NCBI GenBank assembly: GCA_902770835.1
Contig: CACXUM010000002.1
Span: 42,714 to 106,713 of the forward strand
From: an uncultured Bacteroidia bacterium
GTDB taxonomy: Bacteria; Bacteroidota; Bacteroidia; Bacteroidales; F082
Direction of reading: 5' to 3'
DNA: 64,000 nucleotides
In this document: in pieces, positions 8,803-18,739 of the stretch
Position numbering within the stretch: the first letter of the stretch is position 1
Layout of the letters: the number at the start of each line of letters is the position of its first letter
Translations under genes and position numbers: made by a program
The notes under the pieces: model-generated
Told to the model about the DNA's origin: nothing
The model's input: only the letters and a program-made list of their open reading frames with translations
Databases searched by the model: none

Positions 8803-8811
8803 GCAAAGATA
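8803..8811 (-). promoter_or_regulatory. -7 box for the SPFH gene at 8778
   Basis: TATCTTTGC on the minus strand, 24 bases upstream of the ATG. Confidence 0.6.
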
Positions 8812-8838
8812 CATACTTTTTGCAATACCAACCTTTTT

Positions 8839-10143
8839 TCACTGAAATTTTGCCTTCAGCCTCCGCATCGACCACCACATCAGCGGCAGGCTGACGAGCA
8901 AGGTCAGCACTTCGGCGATGGGCATACTGAGCCAAATGCCTAACTGCCCGATGATGGGGGTGAGGACAAACAAGGGTATCAGCACAAAAACAATGCTGCG
9001 GCACACCGCGATGGCGACCGACTCCAATGGCCGCTCGATGGCCGTGTGGAAACTGCTTGCCACGATGTTGATGAAGGAAACAAGATAGTGCAAAGTGACG
9101 TAGGTGGTGGCAACCATAGCCAACTCGTGCAACTCAAAGTCGCCTTCGGAAAACGCCCCGACGATGCACTCCTTGAACAGCAACACAATCAAATAAACGC
9201 CCACGCCGATGCAGCCGCCAAACAGTATGGAATTGAACAACAATGACTTGATGCGACGGTAGTCCTTCGCCCCAAGGCTGTACGACATCAGCGGATACAA
9301 GGCCTGCGACAACCCGAAAATCGACATATTGACGATGAAATTGAAATAGCACACGATGGTGAGTGCCGCCACGCCCTTCGGCCCGATGTCGCGCATAAGC
9401 ACAATATTGAATATGTAGGTCGTGATGGCCGCCGACACCGAAGTGAGCATCTCCGACGAGCCGTTGTAGAAAATCTTCCCGATTTCGCGCTTGCCGCCCA
9501 TCAGTTTGCCGAAACGCACATTATGCAGCAGCGCCAAGGCTGCCGTGGTGTTGGCGATGCAGGTGGCGATGGCCGCGCCCGCCACGCCCCAACCGAAACG
9601 AAGCACGAAGAAATAGTCCAAAACGACATTCACCACGCAGCAGATGACACCGCTCGTGAAGACCCAGTTGGGCTTGCCGCGCAATCGGGTGAAGGCCTCG
9701 GTGAAGTTGGGGATGCAATAGAAGATGAAACCGCACCCGATGATGCCAAGATATTGGCGCACAAAGGGATATACCTCGTCGTTGCTGCCCAAGAAATAAC
9801 AAAGTCGTTTGAGGTTCAGCGCGACCAAGGCCGAAAGGAAAAGGGTGGTGGTAAGCAAAACGGCGAAAGTGAGGGTGGTGTAGCCTTTCACGCGCTCCTC
9901 GTCGCCGCGCCCTTTGGCGATGCCGGCAATGACGATGCCGCCCGAAATAATCATAATGGCGACGCTGAGCATTACGCTGATGAGGGGCATACTCAGATTG
10001 ACGGCGGCCAAGCCCAAGGCACCCACGCCACGGCTCACAAACAGACCGTCGATGATGGTCTGCAAGCCCACGATGAGCATCCCGACGATGCTCGGCAGGG
10101 CATACCTGAACAGCTCTTTCCTGACCGATTCCTTCTGCGTCAT
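8839..10143 (-). CDS. MATE family efflux transporter
   Basis: A 434-residue membrane protein with about twelve hydrophobic segments arranged as two six-helix halves. The N-terminal half starts ELFRYALPSIVGMLI, and the segment DGLFVSRGVGALGLAAVNL is typical of MATE proteins. These antiporters use Na+ or H+ to export drugs, toxic metabolites or, in some branches, lipid-linked or peptide substrates. A second MATE gene at 58042 is only distantly similar and belongs to a different branch. No neighbouring biosynthetic gene indicates the substrate. Confidence 0.92.
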   Translation of the reverse strand: MTQKESVRKELFRYALPSIVGMLIVGLQTIIDGLFVSRGVGALGLAAVNLSMPLISVMLSVAIMIISGGIVIAGIAKGRGDEERVKGYTTLTFAVLLTTTLFLSALVALNLKRLCYFLGSNDEVYPFVRQYLGIIGCGFIFYCIPNFTEAFTRLRGKPNWVFTSGVICCVVNVVLDYFFVLRFGWGVAGAAIATCIANTTAALALLHNVRFGKLMGGKREIGKIFYNGSSEMLTSVSAAITTYIFNIVLMRDIGPKGVAALTIVCYFNFIVNMSIFGLSQALYPLMSYSLGAKDYRRIKSLLFNSILFGGCIGVGVYLIVLLFKECIVGAFSEGDFELHELAMVATTYVTLHYLVSFINIVASSFHTAIERPLESVAIAVCRSIVFVLIPLFVLTPIIGQLGIWLSMPIAEVLTLLVSLPLMWWSMRRLKAKFQ

Positions 10144-10170
10144 TTCAAAAAATGTGTCGTTTTTGGGGCT

Positions 10171-10179
10171 GCAAAAATA
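10171..10179 (-). promoter_or_regulatory. -7 box for the MATE gene at 10143
   Basis: TATTTTTGC on the minus strand, 27 bases upstream of the start codon. Confidence 0.55.
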
Positions 10180-10199
10180 GGGAAATTATAGGAGCAGAC

Positions 10200-10245
10200 G
10201 CTTCCAAGCATCTGCAAGAAACATCGTTTTGCGACGCTTGGAAGC
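10200..10245. repeat. Inverted repeat between divergent transcription units
   Basis: GCTTCCAAGC (10200-10209) pairs with GCTTGGAAGC (10236-10245), a 10-bp arm pair around a 26-base loop. It lies upstream of both the MATE gene and the lipoprotein cassette. It could be a transcript hairpin or a protein-binding palindrome; no U-tract follows, so a terminator is unlikely. Confidence 0.5.
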
Positions 10246-10362
10246 ACCGACATTTGAAATATTGTTTGTAATTCAAAAATATAATTCATTGAAAAACAAA
10301 TGTTTGTTTTTCAAAAAGTTTGTAATGCCCCCAAAACTTGCTTTTTGTGCTGGAATTTGCCA

Positions 10363-10370
10363 TATTTTTG
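10363..10370 (+). promoter_or_regulatory. -7 box for lipoprotein cassette copy 1
   Basis: TATTTTTG followed by C, 27 bases before the ATG at 10398. Confidence 0.55.
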
Positions 10371-10397
10371 CAGCCGAAAACTTTAAACCGTATCAAA

Positions 10398-11054
10398 ATG
10401 AAAACGAAGAAACGATTTTTCAGGAAAGTGACGGCTCAGGCGGTTTTCGGGGCCTTGTTGCTGCTGCTCACGGCTTGCCCGAGTAAGGAGCCAGTTCACA
10501 TCGACTTGGGGCGTATCCCCGAACAGTATTTGGCCACCGTGCCTTACAGAAACGGCGATGTGTTCCGTATGCAGCACGAAACAAGTAAGGTCATCATCGA
10601 CTTTGAAGTGGAACGCCACCGACACAAAACTTCAAGCGAGGGTTACGGCTCCGTGCCAACACGTTTCGAGCCAGCTCCTGACTATTATTATGAGTACGAA
10701 GTGGACATGACTACTTGTAAACCCAAGTATCCGGTTTTCGACATGAGCATTTCTTTATCAAATGCTTACATGCTGAATGAAGAGAAAATGCAGTCTTGGT
10801 GTAAAAAGGCAGACATATTTGCTGTCGGCAGTGCAAAAGTGCCTTTCGTCGGCGATGACCATTCTGATTACGAAATCATTGATTCATTGGAAGTTAATGG
10901 TCGTTATTACAAGGATGTCTTCAAGTTGAAAACAGACTATTATAATAATGTTGACGAATTGATTCATGCCGAAACCATTCTCTACAACTATGAAAACGGT
11001 TTTGTGGGAATTGTGATGTCTAACGGTGAAAAATATATGCTTTATGAAGACTAA
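10398..11054 (+). CDS. Predicted lipoprotein, cassette copy 1, gene A
   Basis: A 218-residue lipoprotein of unknown function. The start at 10398 gives MKTKKRFFRKVTAQAV followed by a hydrophobic run and the lipobox LLTAC. The mature protein is probably beta-rich. It carries DLGRIPEQYLATVPYRNGDV near its N terminus and ends with GFVGIVMSNGEKYMLYED. Both stretches recur in the gene at 11861 (DIPEEYLATLPYQNGDV and GFVGIEMSNGEKYWLCEE), so the two are paralogues. The downstream gene starts 11 bases inside this one, implying coupled translation. No named domain is recognised. Confidence 0.75.
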   Translation: MKTKKRFFRKVTAQAVFGALLLLLTACPSKEPVHIDLGRIPEQYLATVPYRNGDVFRMQHETSKVIIDFEVERHRHKTSSEGYGSVPTRFEPAPDYYYEYEVDMTTCKPKYPVFDMSISLSNAYMLNEEKMQSWCKKADIFAVGSAKVPFVGDDHSDYEIIDSLEVNGRYYKDVFKLKTDYYNNVDELIHAETILYNYENGFVGIVMSNGEKYMLYED

Positions 11055-11682
11055 ATTTTTGATTATCATTGCTTTGGCCTTTGTGACGGCTTCATGCACG
11101 AAGCCAACCCAATCTTACTATGTGCAAGATTCCAACCGCGTGTGGTTCGCCGACACAGCCAACCTCAAGTTCACCATGCGCGACGACAACGGCGTTTCGC
11201 AGTCGTTTTCATTTGCGGACATTGACCAATACATGTCGGAACAAGAAAGCTATTTTATGGGTATATATGTGAAAGACTTTGAATTTGAGCATGTTTACCA
11301 AAGCGGCTTTTCCTCTTTTTCCACGTTGAATATGAGCGTTAGCCTGACCGCAGACCATCTTGAGGACGAGCCTGAAGGCACTGACGATTTCAGGATGGAT
11401 TTCGGCCCGGCGCATTACACCATGCGCATCGATGGCAACAAGTTTTATCCGAGGTATTGCTACGAGTACGACAATGACAGCGAGATGGAATTCATGGCTG
11501 AATACCTCGACAAATACAATGTGTACGATGTGGAATATCAGGGTGTTATGCATCTCAAACTGGTTGATGTCGCCTATCCTTGGATGACTAATTTCCCAAC
11601 CGAAATCTATTATGCCAAGCATTACGGCCTGATTCAATGCAATTTGGACGACAAACTGACTTTGTATCGTTTGCCAGATTGA
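11044..11682 (+). CDS. Predicted lipoprotein, cassette copy 1, gene B
   Basis: A 212-residue lipoprotein. The ATG at 11044 gives MKTKFLIIIALAFVTASC, a compact lipoprotein signal with Cys at residue 18; an in-frame ATG at 11026 would precede it by six poorly fitting residues. The mature part contains YYVQDSNRVWFADTANLKF and near its end EIYYAKHYGLIQ. Both are mirrored in the gene at 12498 (YYICDEAKAWFVDDDKRE and EIYYAKHYGLIQ). Starts within the last 11 bases of gene A. Function unknown; extracytoplasmic location is inferred from the signal. Confidence 0.75.
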   Translation: MKTKFLIIIALAFVTASCTKPTQSYYVQDSNRVWFADTANLKFTMRDDNGVSQSFSFADIDQYMSEQESYFMGIYVKDFEFEHVYQSGFSSFSTLNMSVSLTADHLEDEPEGTDDFRMDFGPAHYTMRIDGNKFYPRYCYEYDNDSEMEFMAEYLDKYNVYDVEYQGVMHLKLVDVAYPWMTNFPTEIYYAKHYGLIQCNLDDKLTLYRLPD

Positions 11683-11689
11683 ATTTAAA

Positions 11690-11775
11690 ACACGAATTAT
11701 CAGGAATTTATCATAAATTATTCATGAATTATTATTTTTGAAAATTCGTGTCCAATTCGTGGCAATTCGTGTTAA
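11690..11775. repeat. AATTCGTG-rich intergenic repeat
   Basis: Contains CACGAATTATCAGGAATT on the left and AATTCGTG repeated three times on the right, so the two sides can pair. Related sequence occurs at 30075-30170 and 59581-59660. It lies between cassette copies 1 and 2, directly before a terminator hairpin. Confidence 0.5.
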
Positions 11776-11781
11776 AATTCG

Positions 11782-11805
11782 AGCGGAGAAATTCTCCGCT
11801 TTTTT
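11782..11805 (+). terminator. Rho-independent terminator after cassette copy 1
   Basis: AGCGGAG, loop AAATT, CTCCGCT, then a run of T. It separates the transcription of cassette copy 1 from the promoter of copy 2 at 11826. Confidence 0.75.
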
Positions 11806-11825
11806 ATCATGTATCGAATTTTATG

Positions 11826-11833
11826 TAACTTTG
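11826..11833 (+). promoter_or_regulatory. -7 box for lipoprotein cassette copy 2
   Basis: TAACTTTG followed by C, 27 bases before the ATG at 11861. A three-codon ATG-AAA-TCC-TAA open frame lies just after the box at 11838. Confidence 0.55.
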
Positions 11834-11860
11834 CAGCATGAAATCCTAAAAACCAGCAAA

Positions 11861-12508
11861 ATGAAAAGCAAGAAACAATTTTTCAGAAAAACGGCGGGAA
11901 CTATCGTTCTGGGAATCATGGTGATGCTGTTTGCGGCTTGCACAAAGGAACCGTCAAAAACTGAAGTCATTCGCCTTGGGGATATTCCGGAGGAGTATCT
12001 GGCCACTTTACCGTATCAGAATGGCGATGTCATCAAAATGATGCATGAAAGCAATCGTCAAATCATCAATTACCATGTGTCGAGGGGGCATTTCAGTTCT
12101 TTGGATGAGCCTTCTGGTTGGTATGGCTCACCGGTTTATGATTATCAAGTGTATTGGATCACGTTAAAGCCTGACTATCCTACCTTTGAGATGGAATTAT
12201 TTCTGTCAAACGAATATATGCGGTATGAATTAGAGGGTTTGGATGCCTCCAAAACGGGCTATATCGTGTTGGCGAATAGTGATGCAAACGTTCCATTTAT
12301 CAACACCGATGCTACAGATTACGTCATGCTGGACTCTCTTGAAGTGAACGGACATACCTATTACGATGTGTTCAAATTGGATTGTGACCCCGATTATACG
12401 GTCACCGAGGGAACCATTTATGCGGCCATTTGTTATTACAATTATGCGAAAGGCTTTGTCGGCATAGAAATGTCAAATGGTGAAAAATACTGGCTTTGTG
12501 AGGAATAA
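11861..12508 (+). CDS. Predicted lipoprotein, cassette copy 2, gene A
   Basis: A 215-residue lipoprotein, paralogue of the gene at 10398. The start at 11861 gives MKSKKQFFRKTAGTIV, which aligns with MKTKKRFFRKVTAQAV in copy 1, then the lipobox LFAAC. The central region has diverged more than the two ends. DSLEVNGHTYYDVFKLD matches DSLEVNGRYYKDVFKLK in copy 1. The next gene again begins 11 bases inside this one, exactly as in copy 1. Function unknown. Confidence 0.75.
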   Translation: MKSKKQFFRKTAGTIVLGIMVMLFAACTKEPSKTEVIRLGDIPEEYLATLPYQNGDVIKMMHESNRQIINYHVSRGHFSSLDEPSGWYGSPVYDYQVYWITLKPDYPTFEMELFLSNEYMRYELEGLDASKTGYIVLANSDANVPFINTDATDYVMLDSLEVNGHTYYDVFKLDCDPDYTVTEGTIYAAICYYNYAKGFVGIEMSNGEKYWLCEE

Positions 12509-13112
12509 ATGTTTGATTCTGTTGTTTTTGGCTTCTTTGATGTCGTCTTGTGTCAAGGTAAAACAATATTATATCTGTGATGAGGCAAAAGCATGGTTTG
12601 TGGATGACGACAAGCGCGAATGTATCATCAGCGACGAGAATGGCATCGAGCGAGGACTTCATGTAAGTACTCCTTCGATTCAATTCTTGGAAGAGTCGAG
12701 TTCATCCTTTATGACGACGAACAAGACGGAGCGCGAAAGCATGGATCAAAAAGGGTATCTTGACTATTCCACAGGCTATTATGTTACCGCCACGGCAGGG
12801 TGGGGCACGGAGGTGAATGTGGATGACAAGTTTGAAATAGGACTTCACGGCCTGCCTTTTACTTTTAGTCTTCGTGGAAAGGCACTTACGCCCGTGAGAA
12901 AAGAATCACCGAAAATAGAGTTTACCTCTGAATTGTTGGAATCGTTTGAAGTGGATGGCGTTTCTTATGCTGATGTGCTTCATATCCAATTAGTTGAGTA
13001 TGAATTGCTTCGTGATAATGACCCTATAGAGATTTACTATGCCAAACATTATGGTTTGATTCAATACACCATACATTACGGCATCACTTATTTCCGTTTG
13101 CCTGCGGAATAA
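12498..13112 (+). CDS. Predicted lipoprotein, cassette copy 2, gene B (GTG start)
   Basis: A 204-residue lipoprotein, paralogue of the gene at 11044. A GTG at 12498 is chosen over the in-frame ATG at 12477 for two reasons. It gives the signal VRNKCLILLFLASLMSSC, which aligns with MKTKFLIIIALAFVTASC, and it reproduces the same 11-base overlap with gene A as in copy 1. The mature part is less similar to its partner than gene A is, but the shared EIYYAKHYGLIQ near the C terminus is clear. Function unknown. Confidence 0.7.
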   Translation: MRNKCLILLFLASLMSSCVKVKQYYICDEAKAWFVDDDKRECIISDENGIERGLHVSTPSIQFLEESSSSFMTTNKTERESMDQKGYLDYSTGYYVTATAGWGTEVNVDDKFEIGLHGLPFTFSLRGKALTPVRKESPKIEFTSELLESFEVDGVSYADVLHIQLVEYELLRDNDPIEIYYAKHYGLIQYTIHYGITYFRLPAE

Positions 13113-13150
13113 TAAGGGAAACAGTTTGTTGCGGATGTTGGAAATTTGCT

Positions 13151-13158
13151 TATCTTTG
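13151..13158 (+). promoter_or_regulatory. -7 box for ahcY, with matching -33 TTG
   Basis: TATCTTTG followed by C, with TTG at 13129-13131, a 19-base spacing that fits the Bacteroidota consensus. ATG follows at 13197. Confidence 0.65.
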
Positions 13159-13196
13159 CCAATTCATATTGGAAGACAAATTAAAAGCATAAACAA

Positions 13197-14627
<1,431 letters not shown>

Positions 14628-14637
14628 TGGCTCCGAC

Positions 14638-15762
14638 ATGAAGATCGCAGTCAATACGCGCTTGTTGCTGAAAGACAGGCTTGAAGGAATTGGGTGGGTG
14701 GCCTACGAAACCCTGCGCCGTATGGTGAAAGACCATCCCGAAGTGGAATTTTATTTCATTTTCGACCGCCAGCCCGACCCGATGTTCCTTTTCGGCGACA
14801 ATGTGAAGCCCATCGTACTGTTTCCGCAGGCACGGCACCCATTCTTGTTCATTTGGTTTTTCGAGTTTTCGGTCAAGAAGGCTTTGAAACAAATACAACC
14901 CGATTTGTTTTTCTCGCCCGACGGCTATTTGAGCCTTCGTTCCGATGTGCAGCAAGTAGCTCAGTTCCACGACCTTAACTTTGAGCATTTCCCCAAGGAT
15001 ATGCCGAAAATCCATCTTTGGCATTACAAGAAATTCTTCCCGAAATTTGCCCGAAAAGCGAAGCGCATAGTAACGGTTTCGGAGTTCTCGAAACAGGACA
15101 TCGTGGACTGCTACGGCATCGACCCGAAGAAGATAGATGTGGCCTATAACGGTGTGAATGAGAAGTTTGCACCGATTTCTGAAGAGGAGCAAGAGGCCGT
15201 TCGTGCGAAATACACGGACGGAAATCCTTATTTTATGTTTGTCGGTTCGCTGCATCCACGAAAAAATTTGGCGCGGCTGTTCACGGCCTTTGATTTGTTC
15301 AAATCGCAAACGCCGTCCAACGTCAAGTTGCTGATTGTAGGGGAGAAACGTTGGTGGTCGGAGCCGATAGAACAAGCTTATTCGTCTATGCGCTTTAAGG
15401 ACGAAGTGGTTTTTGCCGGTCGCTTGCGTGCCGAAGACCTGCATTTGGTGACGGCAGCAGCTTTGGCATCGGTGTATGTGTCTTATTTTGAGGGCTTTGG
15501 CATCCCGATTTTGGAGGCATTCAGGTGCGAAACACCCGTCATCACCTCCAATGTGACCTCCATGCCCGAAGTGGCCGACGACGCGGCTTTGCTTGTTGAC
15601 CCATTCAGTGAGGCCTCCATCGCCGAAGGCATGACCGAAATGCTCGACGAAAATGTCCGCGAAGCCTTGATAGAGAAGGGTAGGGAACGCGCCAAATATT
15701 TCTCTTGGGACTTGGCTGCTGAAGGAATTTGGAACTCATTAATGAAAGCAATAAAAGAATAG
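14638..15762 (+). CDS. Glycosyltransferase family 4 (GT-B fold)
   Basis: A 374-residue cytoplasmic glycosyltransferase. The N-terminal acceptor domain starts MKIAVNTRLLLKDRLEGIG. The donor domain shows FVGSLHPRKNL, the EGFGIPILEAF motif (the EX7E signature of GT4) and TSNVTSMPEVADDAALL. GT4 enzymes use activated sugars to build surface glycans or glycolipids; the sugar and acceptor are not readable. It stands between ahcY and purD with short spacing (10 and 3 bases) but no other glycan gene is near. Confidence 0.9.
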   Translation: MKIAVNTRLLLKDRLEGIGWVAYETLRRMVKDHPEVEFYFIFDRQPDPMFLFGDNVKPIVLFPQARHPFLFIWFFEFSVKKALKQIQPDLFFSPDGYLSLRSDVQQVAQFHDLNFEHFPKDMPKIHLWHYKKFFPKFARKAKRIVTVSEFSKQDIVDCYGIDPKKIDVAYNGVNEKFAPISEEEQEAVRAKYTDGNPYFMFVGSLHPRKNLARLFTAFDLFKSQTPSNVKLLIVGEKRWWSEPIEQAYSSMRFKDEVVFAGRLRAEDLHLVTAAALASVYVSYFEGFGIPILEAFRCETPVITSNVTSMPEVADDAALLVDPFSEASIAEGMTEMLDENVREALIEKGRERAKYFSWDLAAEGIWNSLMKAIKE

Positions 15763-15765
15763 AAA

Positions 15766-17136
15766 ATGGAAAAGATTATAATGTATCCCGCTGACAATGA
15801 AAAAGATGCTTTGGATTGGAAAGCAATCCAAGGGCAGCATATCACTGCGGTGCGCCGCAACATTTTGGTTCTCGGCTCAGGTGGCCGTGAACATGCCTTG
15901 GCATGGAAATTGGCCCAAGGCGAAGGAGCACACATATTCATCGCTCCTGGCAATGCCGGAACGGCGCAAGTAGGCACAAATGTAAACTTGAAACTTTCTG
16001 ATTTCGAGGCGGTAAAAGACTTCTGCTTGAAGCAAGAGATTAACCTTGTCGTGGTCGGTCCTGAGCAGCCTTTGGTGGATGGAATCGTGGATTTCTTCAA
16101 GAATGATGAGGCTTTGAAAGCCATCAAAATTATTGGTCCCGACAAACGCGGCGCGCAACTCGAAGGCAGCAAGGCCTTCGCCAAGGACTTTATGGAAAAA
16201 TACGGCGTTCCAACGGCAAAGTGCCTCAAAGTCAATAAAGACAATCTTGATGAAGGCTACAAGTTCCTCGAAAGCGTGAAGGCTCCTTACGTTTTGAAAG
16301 CAGATGGCCTTGCCGCAGGAAAAGGCGTGCTGATTCTCAACGATTTGCAAGAAGCCAAGGACGAACTTGCGAAGATGCTCAACGGCAAATTCGGTGCGGC
16401 TTCATCCACTGTGGTCATCGAGGAATTCCTCAAAGGCATCGAGGTTTCGGTCTTTGTCTTGACTGACGGCGAGCATTACGTTTTGCTGCCCGAGGCCAAG
16501 GACTACAAGCGCATCGGTGACGGCGACACAGGCCTCAACACTGGCGGTATGGGCGCAGTTTCACCCGTACCTTTCTGTAACCCAACGTTTTTGGAAAGGG
16601 TAGAGGAACACATTGTGAAGCCTACCTTAAAAGGCTTGAAAGCCGAAGGCATCGACTATAAAGGCTTCATTTTCTTGGGTTTGATGAACGATAGCGGCAA
16701 TCCATACGTTATCGAGTACAATGTGCGCATGGGCGACCCGGAGACTGAAGCCGTGATGACCCGCATCGATGGCGACTTTGCCGACCTGCTCTTTGCCTGC
16801 GCCGACGGTCGCTTGAACGAGGTTCGCTATGCCAAAAGCGACAAAACCGCAGTAACGGTGATGATGGTGTCAGGAGGCTATCCCGAAGCCTACGAAAAAG
16901 GCAAAAAAATGAGCGGATTGGAAGGTTTGAAAGATGTTGTCGCTTTCCATGCCGGAACAGCATTTAACACTGATAACGAAGTGGTTACATCGGGCGGTCG
17001 CGTGATTGCGGTCACTGCGCACGGTAGTTCCATCGAGGAGGCGAGAACCAAAGCCTATCGCGAAGTGGAAAAGATTCATTTTGAGGGCGTTAATTATCGA
17101 CATGACATTGGAGTTGATTTGATGCAATTGCAATGA
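15766..17136 (+). CDS. purD: Phosphoribosylamine-glycine ligase
   Basis: A 456-residue ATP-grasp enzyme of purine synthesis that joins 5-phosphoribosylamine and glycine. The core begins ILVLGSGGREHALAWKLAQ and contains LKADGLAAGKGV, the ATP-grasp NTGGMGAVSPVP, and EYNVRMGDPETEAV. The frame starts about 30 residues before the usual PurD N terminus. An in-frame GTG at 15850 would give the normal length, but the ATG at 15766 follows the preceding gene at typical operon spacing. Its 3' end overlaps the next gene by 4 bases. Confidence 0.93.
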   Translation: MEKIIMYPADNEKDALDWKAIQGQHITAVRRNILVLGSGGREHALAWKLAQGEGAHIFIAPGNAGTAQVGTNVNLKLSDFEAVKDFCLKQEINLVVVGPEQPLVDGIVDFFKNDEALKAIKIIGPDKRGAQLEGSKAFAKDFMEKYGVPTAKCLKVNKDNLDEGYKFLESVKAPYVLKADGLAAGKGVLILNDLQEAKDELAKMLNGKFGAASSTVVIEEFLKGIEVSVFVLTDGEHYVLLPEAKDYKRIGDGDTGLNTGGMGAVSPVPFCNPTFLERVEEHIVKPTLKGLKAEGIDYKGFIFLGLMNDSGNPYVIEYNVRMGDPETEAVMTRIDGDFADLLFACADGRLNEVRYAKSDKTAVTVMMVSGGYPEAYEKGKKMSGLEGLKDVVAFHAGTAFNTDNEVVTSGGRVIAVTAHGSSIEEARTKAYREVEKIHFEGVNYRHDIGVDLMQLQ

Positions 17137-18116
17137 TTAAGTTTTTCAGACAGAGTTATGCCATTCAGTATGTGGTGATTGCGTTGTTGGCGATTGCCCT
17201 ATGGATTCCTGCTTTCGTGGCGGGGAAGGTTCCGTCTGGTTTGGAAAAACCTGTCACGCCCATTTTCAATTTAATAAACGGAGTTTTAGATTTCTCGACC
17301 TACGCACAAATCACATTCGCTTTCCTTCTTTTGGCGTTTGAAACCCTGATTTTCAATGCAATACTCGTTGACCATCAGATTGTGGGAAAGGTGAGCACGA
17401 TGGGGGCTTTCGTTTTCGTTTTGCTAATGAGCCTAACCAACACACAGACGACTTTTTATCCATTTGCATTGGCTACACTCTTCATTCTGTTGATGTTACG
17501 CGCATATTTTTCCGTCCACCTTGCGCCCAAACCTGAATTGGGGTTGGCAGATGCCGGAATCTTGATCGCTTTGGCCTCAATGTGCTATTTTCCATCTATT
17601 GTGTTGATTTTGTGGTCAATAATTGTGCTTCCCGTAGCCAAAAAAGGCACTCTCCGCTTGCAATTGATACCCATTGTGGGCTTTCTTTTCGTGTATTTCC
17701 TTTATTTCTTGGGGGTCTATCTGTTCGGCGACTTGCCCTCGGTGTGGTCGGGCTATCGCGATTATTTCACTTCAAACCAATTCTCGATTAATGGGTTTAA
17801 CATAAAGAATATCAGTCTGTTGGTGCTACTTGTTGTTCCGACTGCCTTCTTGCTTTTCGGGAGTGCCAATGCGACTTTTGAAAAAACGGTTGCTGTGCGA
17901 ACCAAGATTTCAATGATAACAATTATGTTCATTTTTGCGGTTTTGCTGTTATTCTTGGGCGGTAACATCCTGATGAACGGACTGATTTTCATTGTGTTAT
18001 CTATCTTGATTTCATACGCTTTCTCCTATATCGGCAATACGGGTTGGGCTAATCTGTTCCTGACACTATTCCTCATTTTGGTTTTTGCTAATCATTACTA
18101 CTTTAATTTCCTATAA
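17133..18116 (+). CDS. DUF6427-like polytopic membrane protein
   Basis: A 327-residue inner membrane protein with about nine or ten hydrophobic helices and few charged residues. The pattern (starting FFRQSYAIQYVVIALLAI) and its place next to purD resemble the Bacteroidota DUF6427 family, whose function is unknown. It overlaps purD by 4 bases and ends 3 bases before rnhB, so it is translated with them. The family name is by recognition and is moderately sure. Confidence 0.7.
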   Translation: MIKFFRQSYAIQYVVIALLAIALWIPAFVAGKVPSGLEKPVTPIFNLINGVLDFSTYAQITFAFLLLAFETLIFNAILVDHQIVGKVSTMGAFVFVLLMSLTNTQTTFYPFALATLFILLMLRAYFSVHLAPKPELGLADAGILIALASMCYFPSIVLILWSIIVLPVAKKGTLRLQLIPIVGFLFVYFLYFLGVYLFGDLPSVWSGYRDYFTSNQFSINGFNIKNISLLVLLVVPTAFLLFGSANATFEKTVAVRTKISMITIMFIFAVLLLFLGGNILMNGLIFIVLSILISYAFSYIGNTGWANLFLTLFLILVFANHYYFNFL

Positions 18117-18119
18117 ATC

Positions 18120-18716
18120 ATGGGGTTACTGACGCATTATTCGGACAAGATTGAGGCTGGCTGCGACGAGGCTGGACGCGGATGTTTGGCAGGTCCAGTG
18201 GTGGCCGCTGCCGTGATTCTGAAAAATGATGCCGATTACCCAGAACTCAATGATTCCAAGCAACTTACGGAGAAAAAACGGATGCATTTGCGCGAATTGG
18301 TGATGAAGGAGGCCTTGACTTACGGCATAGGGATAGTCACGGCGCAGGAGATTGACGAAATCAATATCCTAAATGCCTCATTCTTAGCTATGCACAGGGC
18401 TTTAGATAAACTAACACTTCAACCTGAATTACTCTTGATTGACGGCAACCGCTTCAATCCTTACAAAAAGGTGAAACATGTCTGCATTGTTAGCGGAGAC
18501 GCTAAGTATCAATCGATTGCGGCGGCTTCAATTTTGGCAAAGACCACAAGGGATATGATGATGGAACAATATGGGGAGCAATATCCCGTTTACAATTGGA
18601 AGAAAAACAAGGGCTATCCCACGAAAGAACACAAACAAGCCATTGCGGATTATGGCACAACACCGCTTCATAGGATGACTTTCAATATGGCTATTCAGTT
18701 GAAGTTGGACTTGTAA
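18120..18716 (+). CDS. rnhB: Ribonuclease HII
   Basis: A 198-residue endonuclease that removes ribonucleotides and RNA primers from RNA-DNA hybrids. It shows the RNase HII signature [19 protein letters not shown] near the N terminus (catalytic Asp and Glu), [13 protein letters not shown], the third catalytic Asp in LLIDGNRF, and [14 protein letters not shown]. Normal length. Last gene of the run from ahcY or the glycosyltransferase. Confidence 0.96.
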   Translation: MGLLTHYSDKIEAGCDEAGRGCLAGPVVAAAVILKNDADYPELNDSKQLTEKKRMHLRELVMKEALTYGIGIVTAQEIDEINILNASFLAMHRALDKLTLQPELLLIDGNRFNPYKKVKHVCIVSGDAKYQSIAAASILAKTTRDMMMEQYGEQYPVYNWKKNKGYPTKEHKQAIADYGTTPLHRMTFNMAIQLKLDL

Positions 18717-18739
18717 TAAAATGATGTAAATAATAGAAA

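Noticed and set aside
8005-8943. Long plus-strand frame opposite the SPFH gene
   Set aside because: It mirrors the minus-strand SPFH and MATE genes, which have clear motifs; its product is His/Val/Leu-rich without a domain.
11838-11849. Three-codon open frame after the -7 box of cassette copy 2
   Set aside because: ATG-AAA-TCC-TAA could be a leader peptide, but the sequence at +1 of Bacteroidota promoters often contains GCA(G)CAT by chance, and copy 1 lacks it.
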